The notes: generated by a model from the letters alone, not told the origin. A stretch of 64,000 nucleotides of DNA from Paenibacillus lupini (GCF_011761355.1 NZ_JAASRW010000011.1:1-64000), one strand, 5' to 3'. Shown: positions 8,212 through 16,791, counted from the stretch's first letter. Numbers and translations: made by a program.

Positions 8212-8775
8212 CTAAAATAACGTAAGAGTCCAGCCATATTCAACTGTCAATGCCGTCAGCGTGCCGACAAGCGCGCCGGCGGCGACATCAGATGGATAAT
8301 GCAGGCCAAGATACATACGGGACCATGCGACCGACAGGGCTAACAATGCTGCGATCGGCATGACAACCGGGAACCAAACCCCGCTTGCCGAAATAATGGG
8401 AATAATATATGCAAATATGGCTGTTGTATGCCCGGAAGGGAAAGAAGAATCAACAAGCGGCTTTTTCCCCGTATTTACCCCGTTTAATGCCTGATAAGGA
8501 CGCAGCCTCTTCATTTTTCGTTTGACGACATAGACAGGAAGATGACTTAAGAATACAGCCGTAAAGCATTGCCAGCCAGTTAAGCTCCAAGGGTTTGGGG
8601 CAAACATGGCAACGAGGAATGAGCTGATGAGTGTAAATGACGCTCCTCCAACATGCGTCACCGTGCTCAGCCATAGCCCAAGACATCGATGAAGCCTGCT
8701 TTGTGAACGACGTTGATTCGCCCACAGGATCATTTGCATTTCTCTTGATCTTAACCACCCAATCATTCTTCTCAT
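8212..8775 (-). CDS. PAP2-family membrane phosphatase
   Basis: Integral membrane phosphatase of the phosphatidic acid phosphatase type 2 superfamily, about 187 aa. The three catalytic signatures are KRKMKRLRP (KX6RP), PSGHT, and SRMYLGLHYPSD (SRX5HX3D). Substrates in bacteria include undecaprenyl pyrophosphate and phosphatidylglycerol phosphate; this one cannot be assigned. An ATG at 8805 is open but lies inside a tandem repeat. AGGAGG at 8781-8787 places the start at 8775 (MRRMIGW). The 5' UTR contains three hairpin repeats directly against that ribosome site. Confidence 0.88.
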   Translation of the reverse strand: MRRMIGWLRSREMQMILWANQRRSQSRLHRCLGLWLSTVTHVGGASFTLISSFLVAMFAPNPWSLTGWQCFTAVFLSHLPVYVVKRKMKRLRPYQALNGVNTGKKPLVDSSFPSGHTTAIFAYIIPIISASGVWFPVVMPIAALLALSVAWSRMYLGLHYPSDVAAGALVGTLTALTVEYGWTLTLF

Positions 8776-8787
8776 CCGGTTCCTCCT

Positions 8788-8900
8788 AAAAGAATTGCGA
8801 AGCAATTCTACTTCGTAAGCATTAACTTAAGAATTGCGAAGCAATTCTTACTTCGTAAGCATTAACTTAAGAATTGCGAAGCAATTCTTACTTCGTAAGC
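8788..8900 (-). repeat. Tandem hairpin repeat in the PAP2 5' UTR (site 1 of 3)
   Basis: Three direct copies read toward the PAP2 gene: 40 bp (8861-8900), 40 bp (8821-8860) and a shortened 33-bp copy (8788-8820). Each copy holds hairpin H1 (CTTAC, loop GAA, GTAAG) followed by hairpin H2 (AAGAATTGC, loop TTC, then its complement). The last copy ends at the Shine-Dalgarno AGGAGG. Related arrays lie at 38820-39011 and 61967-62026. The copies abut without spacers, so this is not a CRISPR array. Confidence 0.9.
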
Positions 8901-8912
8901 ATTTTCCCACAC

Positions 8913-8918
8913 ATTATA
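8913..8918 (-). promoter_or_regulatory. Candidate -10 box upstream of the PAP2 hairpin repeats
   Basis: TATAAT on the minus strand, upstream of all three repeat copies, so the repeats would be in the transcribed leader. The -35 region is not clear. A 7-bp palindrome ATTATTG/CAATAAT lies at about 8933-8948. Confidence 0.4.
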
Positions 8919-9088
8919 ATCGATATCTGCCTATTATTGTTCAATAATGAAGCTTGTGCAAGTTTTAAGTTTATACGAAGGCTTATATTTTCTAAGCTTC
9001 ACGAACTTTTAAAATCAGGTTGATTATCGCCTAACAGTCCTTCTGTAGACTGGAACCGATCAAGGTTCATTATAAGGAGGCGTCCTGT

Positions 9089-10267
9089 ATGAGAGTTGCG
9101 CTTTTTACCGACACCTTTGAGCCCGATGTGAACGGTGTGGCACGCACGCTTGGCCGCTGGACGGACTATTTGAAGCGGCAAGGTGCCGAAGTGCTTGTCC
9201 TGGCGCCGGATCCGGCTTCCGGCAAGTTAAGCGGCAAAACGTCAAGCTCAGTGGAACGCTTCGCAAGTCTCCCATTCTTCTTATACCCCGAGTGCCGTCT
9301 GGCACTGCCTAATCCCATTCATATCCGCAGAGCGTTAAAAGAGTTTTCTCCGACCATTATTCATGTCGCTACCCCATTTAACCTCGGCCTTTGCGGCATT
9401 CATTATGCCCGCAAGCTTCACATTCCGCTTGTTGCGTCCTATCATACCCATTTTGATCAATATTTGCCGTTTTACAATTTGCAATGGATGGCAAAGCTGT
9501 TATGGAGATATATGGAATGGTTTCATCAAGATTGCCGGTCCATTTATGTACCTTCTCATTCGACTCATCAGGATTTATTGGATAAAGGCTGGGATGCCAG
9601 CCGGCTTGAAATATGGAGCCGAGGCATGGATACGGAAGTCTTCCATCCGAATGTTGACCGGGAGGAGTGGCTGTGTCAGCAAGGAATCGACAGCAGTCGA
9701 TTTGTTGTGCTTTACGTTGGAAGACTAGCTCCTGAGAAAAATGTCGATATCGCGCTTGATGCTTTTGCAGATTTTCGGCGCCATACATGTCCGGAAGCAG
9801 TCTTTGTTATCGCTGGCGATGGACCTTCGGCAGATGCACTTAAGGAACGGTGCCGCCGTGAAGGAATCGATGCTCGTTTTATTGGTTTTACGGCGCTGCC
9901 TGATTTACAAAAGTGGTATGCTTCCGCGGATTTGTTCTTGTTTCCGTCGGCGACAGAAACATTTGGCAATGTTGTGCTGGAGGCGATGGCCTGCGGAACA
10001 CCAGTTATCTGTGCGGACAAAGGCGGCGTGACCGATTCTGTCTCGCACGGTGTAACAGGAATGTTATGCGATTCGACCGATGCACATTCATTTGCGGAAG
10101 CTATGGAGCTGCTCTATAACAATGTCGAACGGCGTGCAGCAATGGCTGAGCAAGGCCGATTATACGGCCTCAAACAATCGTGGGAGGCTATTTTCGACAA
10201 GCTGGCTTCAAGCTTTGAGCGGTATTCGACACCTATTCAGCCACAGATTCGTCACAAAGCAAAGTGA
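9089..10267 (+). CDS. GT4-type glycosyltransferase (alpha-mannosyltransferase-like)
   Basis: Cytosolic or membrane-associated retaining GT-B glycosyltransferase, 392 aa. The N-terminal domain opens MRVALFTDTFEPDVNGVART, typical of the PimB/MgtA/DgdA-like group. The C-terminal domain has VLYVGRLAPEKNVD and AGDGPS, and the EX7E motif in TETFGNVVLEA (about residues 290-300). Likely roles are glycolipid or cell-surface polysaccharide synthesis; donor and acceptor are unknown. AAGGAGG precedes the ATG. The divergent neighbour is a PAP2 lipid phosphatase, consistent with envelope lipid metabolism. Confidence 0.88.
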   Translation: MRVALFTDTFEPDVNGVARTLGRWTDYLKRQGAEVLVLAPDPASGKLSGKTSSSVERFASLPFFLYPECRLALPNPIHIRRALKEFSPTIIHVATPFNLGLCGIHYARKLHIPLVASYHTHFDQYLPFYNLQWMAKLLWRYMEWFHQDCRSIYVPSHSTHQDLLDKGWDASRLEIWSRGMDTEVFHPNVDREEWLCQQGIDSSRFVVLYVGRLAPEKNVDIALDAFADFRRHTCPEAVFVIAGDGPSADALKERCRREGIDARFIGFTALPDLQKWYASADLFLFPSATETFGNVVLEAMACGTPVICADKGGVTDSVSHGVTGMLCDSTDAHSFAEAMELLYNNVERRAAMAEQGRLYGLKQSWEAIFDKLASSFERYSTPIQPQIRHKAK

Positions 10268-10617
10268 TGAACTGGGAACATTGTCTCAAGCTTGCACGTA
10301 TGTATTGGACGTAAGGGCTAAAAAATTAGTAAATGGATGAAAATAAGGGCGATAGGGCGGAATAGGAGGTAATGTAACCATCTGATTGGCATGCAAGCGT
10401 TTTAATGGCTGGATAATCGGTAATGGCGGGATATAGCGGTTTTGACAAAGATAAGCATTGTGTGGAAAATCAAAAAGGTCTCACGAATCGCTGATACAAA
10501 TAAAAAAGCGGCGTAAGGACACATGAGAGAAATGATAGTAAAGAGCCTGTCAGCGTCCGAATGAGGATGATTAGAACGGGCAATTAAAAAGGGGTCTCAA
10601 GGGGGCAGTACCGAAAA
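10268..10617 (+). other. 350-bp gap between two glycosyltransferase genes
   Basis: I find no convincing gene, terminator or riboswitch here. A TTGACA at 10442-10447 with a poor -10 (GAAAAT, 10465-10470) is the only promoter-like element. An AGGAGG near 10364 is followed by ATG-TAA and encodes nothing. The sequence is unusually G- and A-rich on this strand and may be a long 5' UTR for the GT2 gene. Confidence 0.5.
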
Positions 10618-11856
10618 ATGTTCAACACGATCATGCTAGTGTTCCAAATTGTCTTTGCATTGCTGGGCTTGTACCAACTGTTTTTGACATGTTTTGGCTG
10701 GCACCGAAAAAAAGAAGATGTATCCCATCCTCCGCAAAAGACATTCGCTTTGCTTATCGCGGCGCATAATGAAGAACAGGTTGTCGGGGCGCTTATTGAA
10801 AACTTGATGAAAATGAAATATCCTCGCGAGCTGTTCGATATTTTCGTTATCTGCGATAATTGTACCGACCGCACCGTCGATATTGTGAACAGCTATGAAG
10901 GCGTTTATGCCTGCGTTCGTAATAACAAAAGCCAGCGCGGTAAAGGCTATGCAGTAGAATGGATGCTGAAGGAACTGTGGAAAATGCCTAAAAGTTATGA
11001 CGGCGTCGCTATTTTTGATGCTGACAATTTGGTGGCAACAGACTTCCTGCAGTACATGAACAATGACTTGATTAATGGACACCGGGTTATTCAAGGCTAC
11101 CTGGATACAAAAAATCCGAACGACTCGTGGATCAGCTCGGCTAATGCGATCAACTACTGGTTCTGTAACCGACTTTGGCAACTGCCACGCACGAATCTTG
11201 GTCTAGCTAACTTCCTCGGAGGCACGGGCATGTGCTTTGATGCCAAGCTGCTGCAGGAAATGGGCTGGGGCGCAACAAGTCTCGTAGAAGACCTTGAGTT
11301 TACAGTCCGCTGTATTCAGCGGGGAATTTATCCGAAGTTTAATTTCGAAGCGAAAGTGTTCGACGAGAAGCCGATTACGTTCCAGGCATCGGCACGTCAG
11401 CGGCTGCGCTGGATGCAAGGACATTTCGATGTTACACGCAAATACATGCTGCCGCTATTGTGGCAGGGGATTAAAGATCGCAGCATGACAAAGATTGACG
11501 CTGCGCTCTACGTTTTTAACGCATATAACTATTTGGCCGGCTTCTTCATCGCTGCGATCATCTGGGGCGATATCGTCCTGTTTGGCGGCAACGACGTGGA
11601 ATCGGTGTACAATCTGCTTCCGATTTGGCTGAGTGTGCCTTACATGGCTTACGTATTTATTCAGATTCCGCTCTCGATGTATATGGCGAAGGTGCCATGG
11701 AAGCTGTATCTGCGGATTCCAACGTTCTTGCTGTTCACCTTGTCGTGGTGGCCAATTACGGTTCACGCGTTCTTCACGCAAAACAACAAGAAGTGGAGCC
11801 ACACACAGCACACACGTGTTATTCGTCTCGAGGACGTGCAAAGCAAACAGCTATAA
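10618..11856 (+). CDS. Membrane GT2-family glycosyltransferase
   Basis: Inverting GT-A glycosyltransferase, 412 aa, of the processive or membrane type. An N-terminal helix (residues 1-25) is followed by the catalytic domain with LLIAAHNEEQVV, the DXD-type IFDADNL, LGGTGMCF, the catalytic pair in LVEDLEF, and RQRLRWMQG (QxxRW). At least three C-terminal helices follow (about residues 300-385). This layout matches synthases of hyaluronan/cellulose/N-glycan type and lipid glycosyltransferases. The polymer cannot be assigned. The ribosome site is weak (GGGGG about 10 bp upstream). It lies on the same strand as the GT4 gene and may act in the same envelope pathway. Confidence 0.88.
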   Translation: MFNTIMLVFQIVFALLGLYQLFLTCFGWHRKKEDVSHPPQKTFALLIAAHNEEQVVGALIENLMKMKYPRELFDIFVICDNCTDRTVDIVNSYEGVYACVRNNKSQRGKGYAVEWMLKELWKMPKSYDGVAIFDADNLVATDFLQYMNNDLINGHRVIQGYLDTKNPNDSWISSANAINYWFCNRLWQLPRTNLGLANFLGGTGMCFDAKLLQEMGWGATSLVEDLEFTVRCIQRGIYPKFNFEAKVFDEKPITFQASARQRLRWMQGHFDVTRKYMLPLLWQGIKDRSMTKIDAALYVFNAYNYLAGFFIAAIIWGDIVLFGGNDVESVYNLLPIWLSVPYMAYVFIQIPLSMYMAKVPWKLYLRIPTFLLFTLSWWPITVHAFFTQNNKKWSHTQHTRVIRLEDVQSKQL

Positions 11857-11875
11857 TTACACGTGATATAATGGG

Positions 11876-11905
11876 TTGACACATATAAATCCATTATGTT
11901 ATAGT
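11876..11905 (+). promoter_or_regulatory. Sigma-A promoter of infC-rpmI-rplT
   Basis: TTGACA (11876-11881), 18-bp spacer, TATAGT (11900-11905), about 230 bp upstream of infC and directly before the structured leader. Confidence 0.8.
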
Positions 11906-11911
11906 ATGTCG

Positions 11912-12094
11912 GTAACGTTTTTGACAAACATATTTGCACAAGCAGAAGCACCCGCTTCTCACCTTTCGGTACAGCCGACTGGTTCGCGATAATCGACTAA
12001 GGTTAACGAGTTGCTTCCCTTGTGAAGTAACAAGGGCGGCCATAATGAACGGTTATACAATGCGGGTTCGTGCGAACCCGCATTTTTTATTTTG
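11912..12094 (+). ncRNA. Ribosomal protein L20-type leader of the infC operon
   Basis: Structured 5' leader ending in a strong intrinsic terminator (12059-12094: AATGCGGGTTCG pairs with CGAACCCGCATT, then a T run) directly upstream of infC. The CACCTTTCGGT segment near 11960 resembles the conserved part of Bacillus L20 leaders as I recall them. In B. subtilis, L20 binds this RNA and promotes premature termination, so excess L20 lowers IF3/L35/L20 synthesis. Exact boundaries are estimated. Confidence 0.75.
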
Positions 12095-12133
12095 TAAACA
12101 AACATAAACATCCTATCTTGGAGGTGGCACGTT

Positions 12134-12649
12134 ATTAGCAGAGAACATCAAATCAACGATGAGATCCGGGCCAGAGAAGTACGACTTGTTGGCGCGGAAG
12201 GTGAGCAGATCGGCATCAAATCGATCCGTGAAGCTATGCAAATGGCAATTGATCTTAGTCTGGACCTGGTGAATGTAGCACCAACGGCTAAACCACCGGT
12301 ATGCCGGATTATGGACTACGGTAAATTCCGTTACGAGCAACAGAAGAAAGAAAAAGAAGCACGCAAGAATCAAAAGATCGTCGACCTTAAAGAAGTTTGG
12401 TTCCGTGCCAACATCGACGAGCATGACTACCAAACGAAATTCCGTAATGTCGTTAAGTTTTTGGGTGAAGGCGACAAGGTTAAAGCTTCCGTACGTTTCC
12501 GCGGACGGGAAATCGCCCATGCGTCGATCGGCCAGAAAATTCTGGATCGTCTGGCGCAAGAGGTTGCCGAAATATGCAGCGTAGAACGTGCACCGAAGCT
12601 GGAAGGCCGGAGCATGATTATGATTTTGGCACCAAAAAGCAACACTTAA
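12134..12649 (+). CDS. infC: Translation initiation factor IF-3, AUU start
   Basis: IF-3 binds the 30S subunit and checks the start codon-anticodon pairing. The first in-frame ATG (12236) would remove about 34 residues that are conserved in IF-3, including REHQINDEIRAREVRLVG. The only start that keeps them is ATT at 12134, seven bases after GGAGGTG (12120-12126). This gives 171 aa, the normal length. An AUU start is known for infC in E. coli and B. subtilis and gives autoregulation, because IF-3 rejects non-AUG starts. Motifs: RIMDYGKFRYEQQKKEKEA, then the C-domain KVKASVRFRGRE. First gene of the infC-rpmI-rplT operon. Confidence 0.96.
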   Translation: MSREHQINDEIRAREVRLVGAEGEQIGIKSIREAMQMAIDLSLDLVNVAPTAKPPVCRIMDYGKFRYEQQKKEKEARKNQKIVDLKEVWFRANIDEHDYQTKFRNVVKFLGEGDKVKASVRFRGREIAHASIGQKILDRLAQEVAEICSVERAPKLEGRSMIMILAPKSNT

Positions 12650-12669
12650 ATAAAGGGAGGATAATCGAC

Positions 12670-12870
12670 ATGCCTAAAATGAAAACACACAGCAGTCTGA
12701 AAGACCGCTTCAAAATTACTGGTACTGGTAAAGTAAAACGCTATAAAGCGTTCAGAAATCACTTGCTTTCCCACAAATCCGGTCGTCAAAAACGTGTACT
12801 TGCTGGCCAACCACTGATGGCAGCTGGCGACGTTCGTCGTATTCAACAAGGTCTCGCTAACCTTAAATAG
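12670..12870 (+). CDS. rpmI: 50S ribosomal protein L35
   Basis: 66-aa basic ribosomal protein with the conserved opening MPKMKTHSSLKDRFKITGTG and the RHLLxxKSxxxKR-like stretch NHLLSHKSGRQKR. The start is fixed by GGGAGG about 10 bp upstream. It follows infC by 20 bp and precedes rplT, the standard Firmicute order. Confidence 0.98.
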   Translation: MPKMKTHSSLKDRFKITGTGKVKRYKAFRNHLLSHKSGRQKRVLAGQPLMAAGDVRRIQQGLANLK

Positions 12871-12923
12871 TAGCAATTGTTCAGATAAGATAATCCAATT
12901 CAACCTACGGGAGGTTTCCACTC

Positions 12924-13283
12924 ATGGCAAGAGTTAAAGGCGGTTTTGTCCGCGCTCGTCGTCGTAAAAGAATTCTTAAACTAGCAAAAGGTTATTTCGG
13001 TTCGAAACACCGTCTGTTTAAAACAGCAAAGGAGCAAGTTGGTAAATCGCTTCTTTACGCATACCGTGACCGTCGTCAAAACAAACGTCAATTCCGCAGA
13101 CTGTGGATCGTTCGTATTAACGCGGCTGCTCGTCTGAACGGTCTTTCCTACAACAAATTCATGCACGGCCTGAAACTGGCTGGCATCGAAGTAAACCGCA
13201 AAATGCTTGCTGATCTGGCTGTTAACGACATCAACTCGTTCAACTCCCTTGCTGGCGTTGCAAAAGAGAAAATCAACGCTTAG
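12924..13283 (+). CDS. rplT: 50S ribosomal protein L20
   Basis: 119-aa ribosomal protein with a long basic N-terminal extension (MARVKGGFVRARRRKRILKL) and the conserved core YAYRDRRQNKRQFRRLWIVR. Needed for early 50S assembly and, in Bacillus, the autogenous repressor that acts on the operon leader at 11912-12094. A GGGAGG ribosome site lies 9 bp upstream. Confidence 0.98.
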   Translation: MARVKGGFVRARRRKRILKLAKGYFGSKHRLFKTAKEQVGKSLLYAYRDRRQNKRQFRRLWIVRINAAARLNGLSYNKFMHGLKLAGIEVNRKMLADLAVNDINSFNSLAGVAKEKINA

Positions 13284-13337
13284 TTTCTAAGCGTGATATA
13301 AAAGAGGTTGTTCCCTTAATGGGGACAACCTCTTTTT
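13276..13337 (+). terminator. Terminator of the infC operon
   Basis: A short hairpin CGCTTAG/CTAAGCG (13278-13294) overlaps the rplT stop. It is followed by a strong stem AAAGAGGTTGTTCCC (13301-13315) / GGGGACAACCTCTTT (13321-13335) with a T run. Confidence 0.92.
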
Positions 13338-13381
13338 GTATATTAAGACGATTGGACATCTATTCGAAAAGTGACAGTAGG

Positions 13382-14251
13382 TTAGATGAGGACTGGAGAT
13401 GGCTGCAGCCGGTATGCTCGCGGACTGACACCGTGGAATGCGCTGAAATGGCGAGTGAACGGGTGTATGGATAGATAGCCAAGCCGTTCGGCAATAGCTG
13501 TCACCGAATAATTCGTTTCAACGAGTAGTTGAGCAGCCTGCTTCATCAGCAGTCTGTGGCGGTAGACGCTTGGTGTATATCCCGTTTCGCGCAGAAAGAG
13601 GGAATGGAAGTAGGATCGTTTCAGACCACACATCCCCGACCATTCCTCTACGGAAGAGCGTATCTCTGGGTGCTCGTTCAAGTGCGCGAGCAGCTTGACG
13701 ATCCGGAAGTCACTTGGTTGGCTGGTGTGAATAACGTTGTGCCAGCTAAGCATCCAGGCGTACAGCAAGCTATTTACCAGTTCGGCACGGTAGTGCTTAG
13801 CTTCTTCGAATTGCTTGGCTAACGTTACGAAGGAATCGTAAAGCCATGGATAGGGCTGGAGTGAGAAACAGCTTGGCAGCGAGTCCAGCTCTGGGCATAA
13901 CTCCATCACCGAGCTGGACTCCAGTGAGAATGGCTCCGGCGCGTGAATGAAGACCCGGTTAAGAGATACGGGATTAGATGCATCTGCCCACATGTCGCAA
14001 TAGAGGTTGAAGGAAGAGAGTGGTTGTTCTTTTGTAATATGGAAGGCATGGGGCTCACCCGGGCGCAGGAAAATTAAGGTATGCCGGTCGATCGGGTACA
14101 GCTTCCCGTTCACTTCCATTTCGCCAGGCCCGTCTAGAAACAGATGGAATGCATACACATTGCAGACACGCAGCTTCTCATTCCAGCCGCCAACATATAG
14201 ATAACGCATGGAATCACCGACATAAGGCTTTAATTCATTCAAGTTTTTCAT
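13382..14251 (-). CDS. AraC-family transcriptional regulator of the GH95 gene
   Basis: One-component sugar-responsive regulator, 289 aa. The N-terminal cupin-like domain (VYAFHLFLDGPGEMEVNG, then PGEPHAFHI) binds the effector. The C-terminal double helix-turn-helix carries SVEEWSGMCGLKRSYFHSLF and the AraC signature AIAERLGYLSIHPFTRHFS. An ATG 15 codons upstream is open, but GGGGGAAAGCG directly before the ATG at 14251 (MKNLNELKPYVG) is the better start. It is divergent from a GH95 gene whose promoter lacks a good -35, which fits activator control. Confidence 0.87.
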   Translation of the reverse strand: MKNLNELKPYVGDSMRYLYVGGWNEKLRVCNVYAFHLFLDGPGEMEVNGKLYPIDRHTLIFLRPGEPHAFHITKEQPLSSFNLYCDMWADASNPVSLNRVFIHAPEPFSLESSSVMELCPELDSLPSCFSLQPYPWLYDSFVTLAKQFEEAKHYRAELVNSLLYAWMLSWHNVIHTSQPSDFRIVKLLAHLNEHPEIRSSVEEWSGMCGLKRSYFHSLFLRETGYTPSVYRHRLLMKQAAQLLVETNYSVTAIAERLGYLSIHPFTRHFSAFHGVSPRAYRLQPSPVLI

Positions 14252-14353
14252 CGCTTTCCCCCTGCTTTGGCAATCGACCCACCATCTCGGGTACAATCAT
14301 CCATAAAATTACCGGATAAATCGTCAACTAAATGGACTGGTGAGCAAATACGT

Positions 14354-14377
14354 CTATTGTGATCAATGTTACAATAG
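14354..14377. promoter_or_regulatory. Inverted-repeat operator and -10 box of the GH95 gene
   Basis: CTATTGT (14354-14360), 10-bp spacer, ACAATAG (14371-14377), a perfect 7-bp inverted repeat. It overlaps TACAAT (14370-14375), a good -10 for the GH95 gene with no recognisable -35. Regulator assignment to the divergent AraC gene is inferred. Confidence 0.5.
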
Positions 14378-14447
14378 TGGCGAAATTTGCGAAAGGGCTC
14401 TCACCGTTAAAGCGGATGATTAGCCAACACCAGAGAGGATGATTGTG

Positions 14448-16772
14448 ATGAAAATGACTTATAGACAGCCGGCTACAAGCTGGAAGCAAGGGCTTCCGCT
14501 TGGAAATGGACAGCTAGGTGCTGTGCTGCATGGTGGCATCAACAGCGAAACCTGGAATATGACAGAGGTTACTTTTTGGTCGGGTAAGCCGGAGCGCTTT
14601 GGTGGGGGGCCGGATCCAAAAGGAAAGCTGTCCGTCATGAGGGAAGCTTTTTTCAGCGGTGATTATGTGCTTGGAGACAAGCTCGCAGAAGAACAGCTAG
14701 AGCCGAGGAAAGGAAACTTCGGTACAAACCTGTCGTTATGCGATATTCTTATCACCTATGGGGATGATGATGGCAGTGAACTGATGCGGGAGCTGGATTT
14801 GGAAGGGGCTGTCGCAACGGTATCGTATAGAAGCACATCAGGAGCGGCGATCCGCAGGGAAACGTTCGCGACGCATGCGGATGGGGTGCTGGTCTCCCAT
14901 ATACAAGGTGATAGGATAGGAAGCGTGTCGCTTACGCTGCGCCTATCGGGCAGAACGAATACGTTTGATACCTGGCTGGATGGTTCGGATAAGCTGGCTT
15001 TCCGCACTCAGGCAACGGAAAACATACATAGCGACGGAGCTTGCGGGGTCTGGTGTGAAGGTGGATTAAAGGTTGTCGCCAAAGGTGGCAGGGTACTCGG
15101 CGAGGATGGTGCCCTTGTCGTCAAGCAAGCCGATGAGGTGGTCCTTTATTTTGCGGCAGCGACTGACTATGGCCGTATGGATGACGGGTGGAAGGCTGAG
15201 AGTATGGAGCGGCTTGAAGCGGCGGAGGCAAAAGGCTTCGAGCAGCTGCGGGCCAATCATATTAGTGATTATCAAATGCTGTTTGGCCGCGTAGAGCTTG
15301 ATCTTGGAGGCTCCTCGGACACATTAGATGCTCTGCCGACAGACGAACGGCTTCGACGGCTGCGGGCTGGAGATTCGGAGGATAACGGACTTATCGCTTT
15401 GTTTTATCAGTATGGACGATATTTGACGATTGCTGGATCACGGCATGACTCGCGCCTGCCGCTTCATCTGCAGGGCATCTGGAATGACGGTGAGGCTAAC
15501 GCGATGGCATGGAGCTGCGACTACCACCTTGACGTGAATACCGAAATGAATTATTATCCGACGGAAATAAGTAATTTGGCGGAATGCCACATTCCACTTA
15601 TGAATTATATTGAGCAGCTTGCAGAGGCGGGACGCGCAGCTGCTGAAGATTTCTATGGCTGCGAGGGATGGGTGGCGCATGTGTTCTCCAATGCATGGGG
15701 ATTTGTATCGCCTGGCTGGGGAAGATCGTGGGGCTTAAACGTGACGGGCGGCTTATGGATTGCGACTCATCTGAAGGAGCATTTTGAATACGGCATGGAC
15801 CGTAAGTTTTTATCGAATCAGGCCTATCCAGTGATGAAGGAAGCGGCGTTGTTTTTCCTGGATTATATGACGGTGCATCCGAAATACGGCTGGCTTGTTA
15901 CTGGGCCGTCAACCTCGCCGGAGAATAGCTTCTATCCAGGTCCTCCTGAGCAGGGGGAGCAGCAGCTCTCTATGGGCTCAACGATGGACCAAATGCTTGT
16001 CCGCGATTTGTTTGACTTCGTGCTGGAATCGGCGGAGCTGCTGGAGACAGATGTGGAGCTGCAAGAACGTCTGAGATCGGCGATTAAGCTGCTGCCGCCG
16101 CTGCAAATCGGTAAGCGTGGCCAGCTGCAGGAGTGGCTGGAGGATTATGCTGAGGCGCAGCCGCAGCACAGGCATTTCTCCCACATGTATGGTGTTTATC
16201 CCGGCAACCAGATTACGCCAGAGCAAACGCCAGAGCTGAGTGAGGCTATGAGGCAAACACTGCTGGGGCGGATGCTGTTTGATGAGCGGGAAGATATTGA
16301 ATTTACGGCAGCGTTGTTCGCTCTTGGTTTTTCCAGATTGCATGATGGTAATCAGGCTGTGAAGCATGTCCGGCATTTGATCGGAGAGCTCTGCTTTGAT
16401 AACTTGCTGTCCTATTCCAAGCCGGGTGTAGCTGGTGCCGAGACAAATATATTTGTCATTGACGGCAATTTTGGTGGTACGGCAGCGATTGCCGACATGC
16501 TGCTTCAAAGTCATGCAGGTTCCATTCATTTGTTACCCGCCTTGCCGGTGGACTGGTCGGCTGGTTCATATCAAGGTTTGCGGGCAAAGGGGAATGCGGA
16601 AGCAGCGGCATCCTGGCAGGATGGCCGTTTGACTGAAGCGGTAATAACGGCGTATTCCGATCTGGAGACAATCGTCAAATGTGGAGGCAGGCAGATCAGC
16701 CTGCAGATGGAAGCAGGCAAGCGCTATCGGTTGAATGACCGGCTGAAGCTGGTTGAGGTTGAAACGGCCTAA
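14448..16772 (+). CDS. GH95 family glycoside hydrolase (alpha-L-fucosidase/galactosidase type)
   Basis: Inverting hydrolase, 774 aa, the usual GH95 length, without a signal peptide and so cytosolic. The N-terminal beta domain opens with ATSWKQGLPLGNGQLGAVLHG. The (alpha/alpha)6 catalytic barrel has DVNTEMNYYP (about residue 361, holding the two Asn that help activate water in Bifidobacterium AfcA), GPSTSPEN (about 486), HRHFSHMYGVYPG (about 574) and DGNFGGTAAIADML (about 671). Known activities are 1,2-alpha-L-fucosidase and alpha-L-galactosidase; xyloglucan-type side chains are a plausible substrate. The start at 14448 is preferred because GAGAGG touches the ATG at 14439. Confidence 0.9.
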   Translation: MKMTYRQPATSWKQGLPLGNGQLGAVLHGGINSETWNMTEVTFWSGKPERFGGGPDPKGKLSVMREAFFSGDYVLGDKLAEEQLEPRKGNFGTNLSLCDILITYGDDDGSELMRELDLEGAVATVSYRSTSGAAIRRETFATHADGVLVSHIQGDRIGSVSLTLRLSGRTNTFDTWLDGSDKLAFRTQATENIHSDGACGVWCEGGLKVVAKGGRVLGEDGALVVKQADEVVLYFAAATDYGRMDDGWKAESMERLEAAEAKGFEQLRANHISDYQMLFGRVELDLGGSSDTLDALPTDERLRRLRAGDSEDNGLIALFYQYGRYLTIAGSRHDSRLPLHLQGIWNDGEANAMAWSCDYHLDVNTEMNYYPTEISNLAECHIPLMNYIEQLAEAGRAAAEDFYGCEGWVAHVFSNAWGFVSPGWGRSWGLNVTGGLWIATHLKEHFEYGMDRKFLSNQAYPVMKEAALFFLDYMTVHPKYGWLVTGPSTSPENSFYPGPPEQGEQQLSMGSTMDQMLVRDLFDFVLESAELLETDVELQERLRSAIKLLPPLQIGKRGQLQEWLEDYAEAQPQHRHFSHMYGVYPGNQITPEQTPELSEAMRQTLLGRMLFDEREDIEFTAALFALGFSRLHDGNQAVKHVRHLIGELCFDNLLSYSKPGVAGAETNIFVIDGNFGGTAAIADMLLQSHAGSIHLLPALPVDWSAGSYQGLRAKGNAEAAASWQDGRLTEAVITAYSDLETIVKCGGRQISLQMEAGKRYRLNDRLKLVEVETA

Positions 16773-16791
16773 TTCCTATTTATCGTTACCT

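Noticed and set aside
8788..8900. Tandem repeats considered as a CRISPR array
   Set aside because: Copies abut with no unique spacers, the unit is near-palindromic twice over, and no cas gene is in the window.
10268..10617. Gap before the GT2 gene considered as a riboswitch, for example for c-di-GMP
   Set aside because: No terminator hairpin, no conserved aptamer sequence and no strong pairing could be found.
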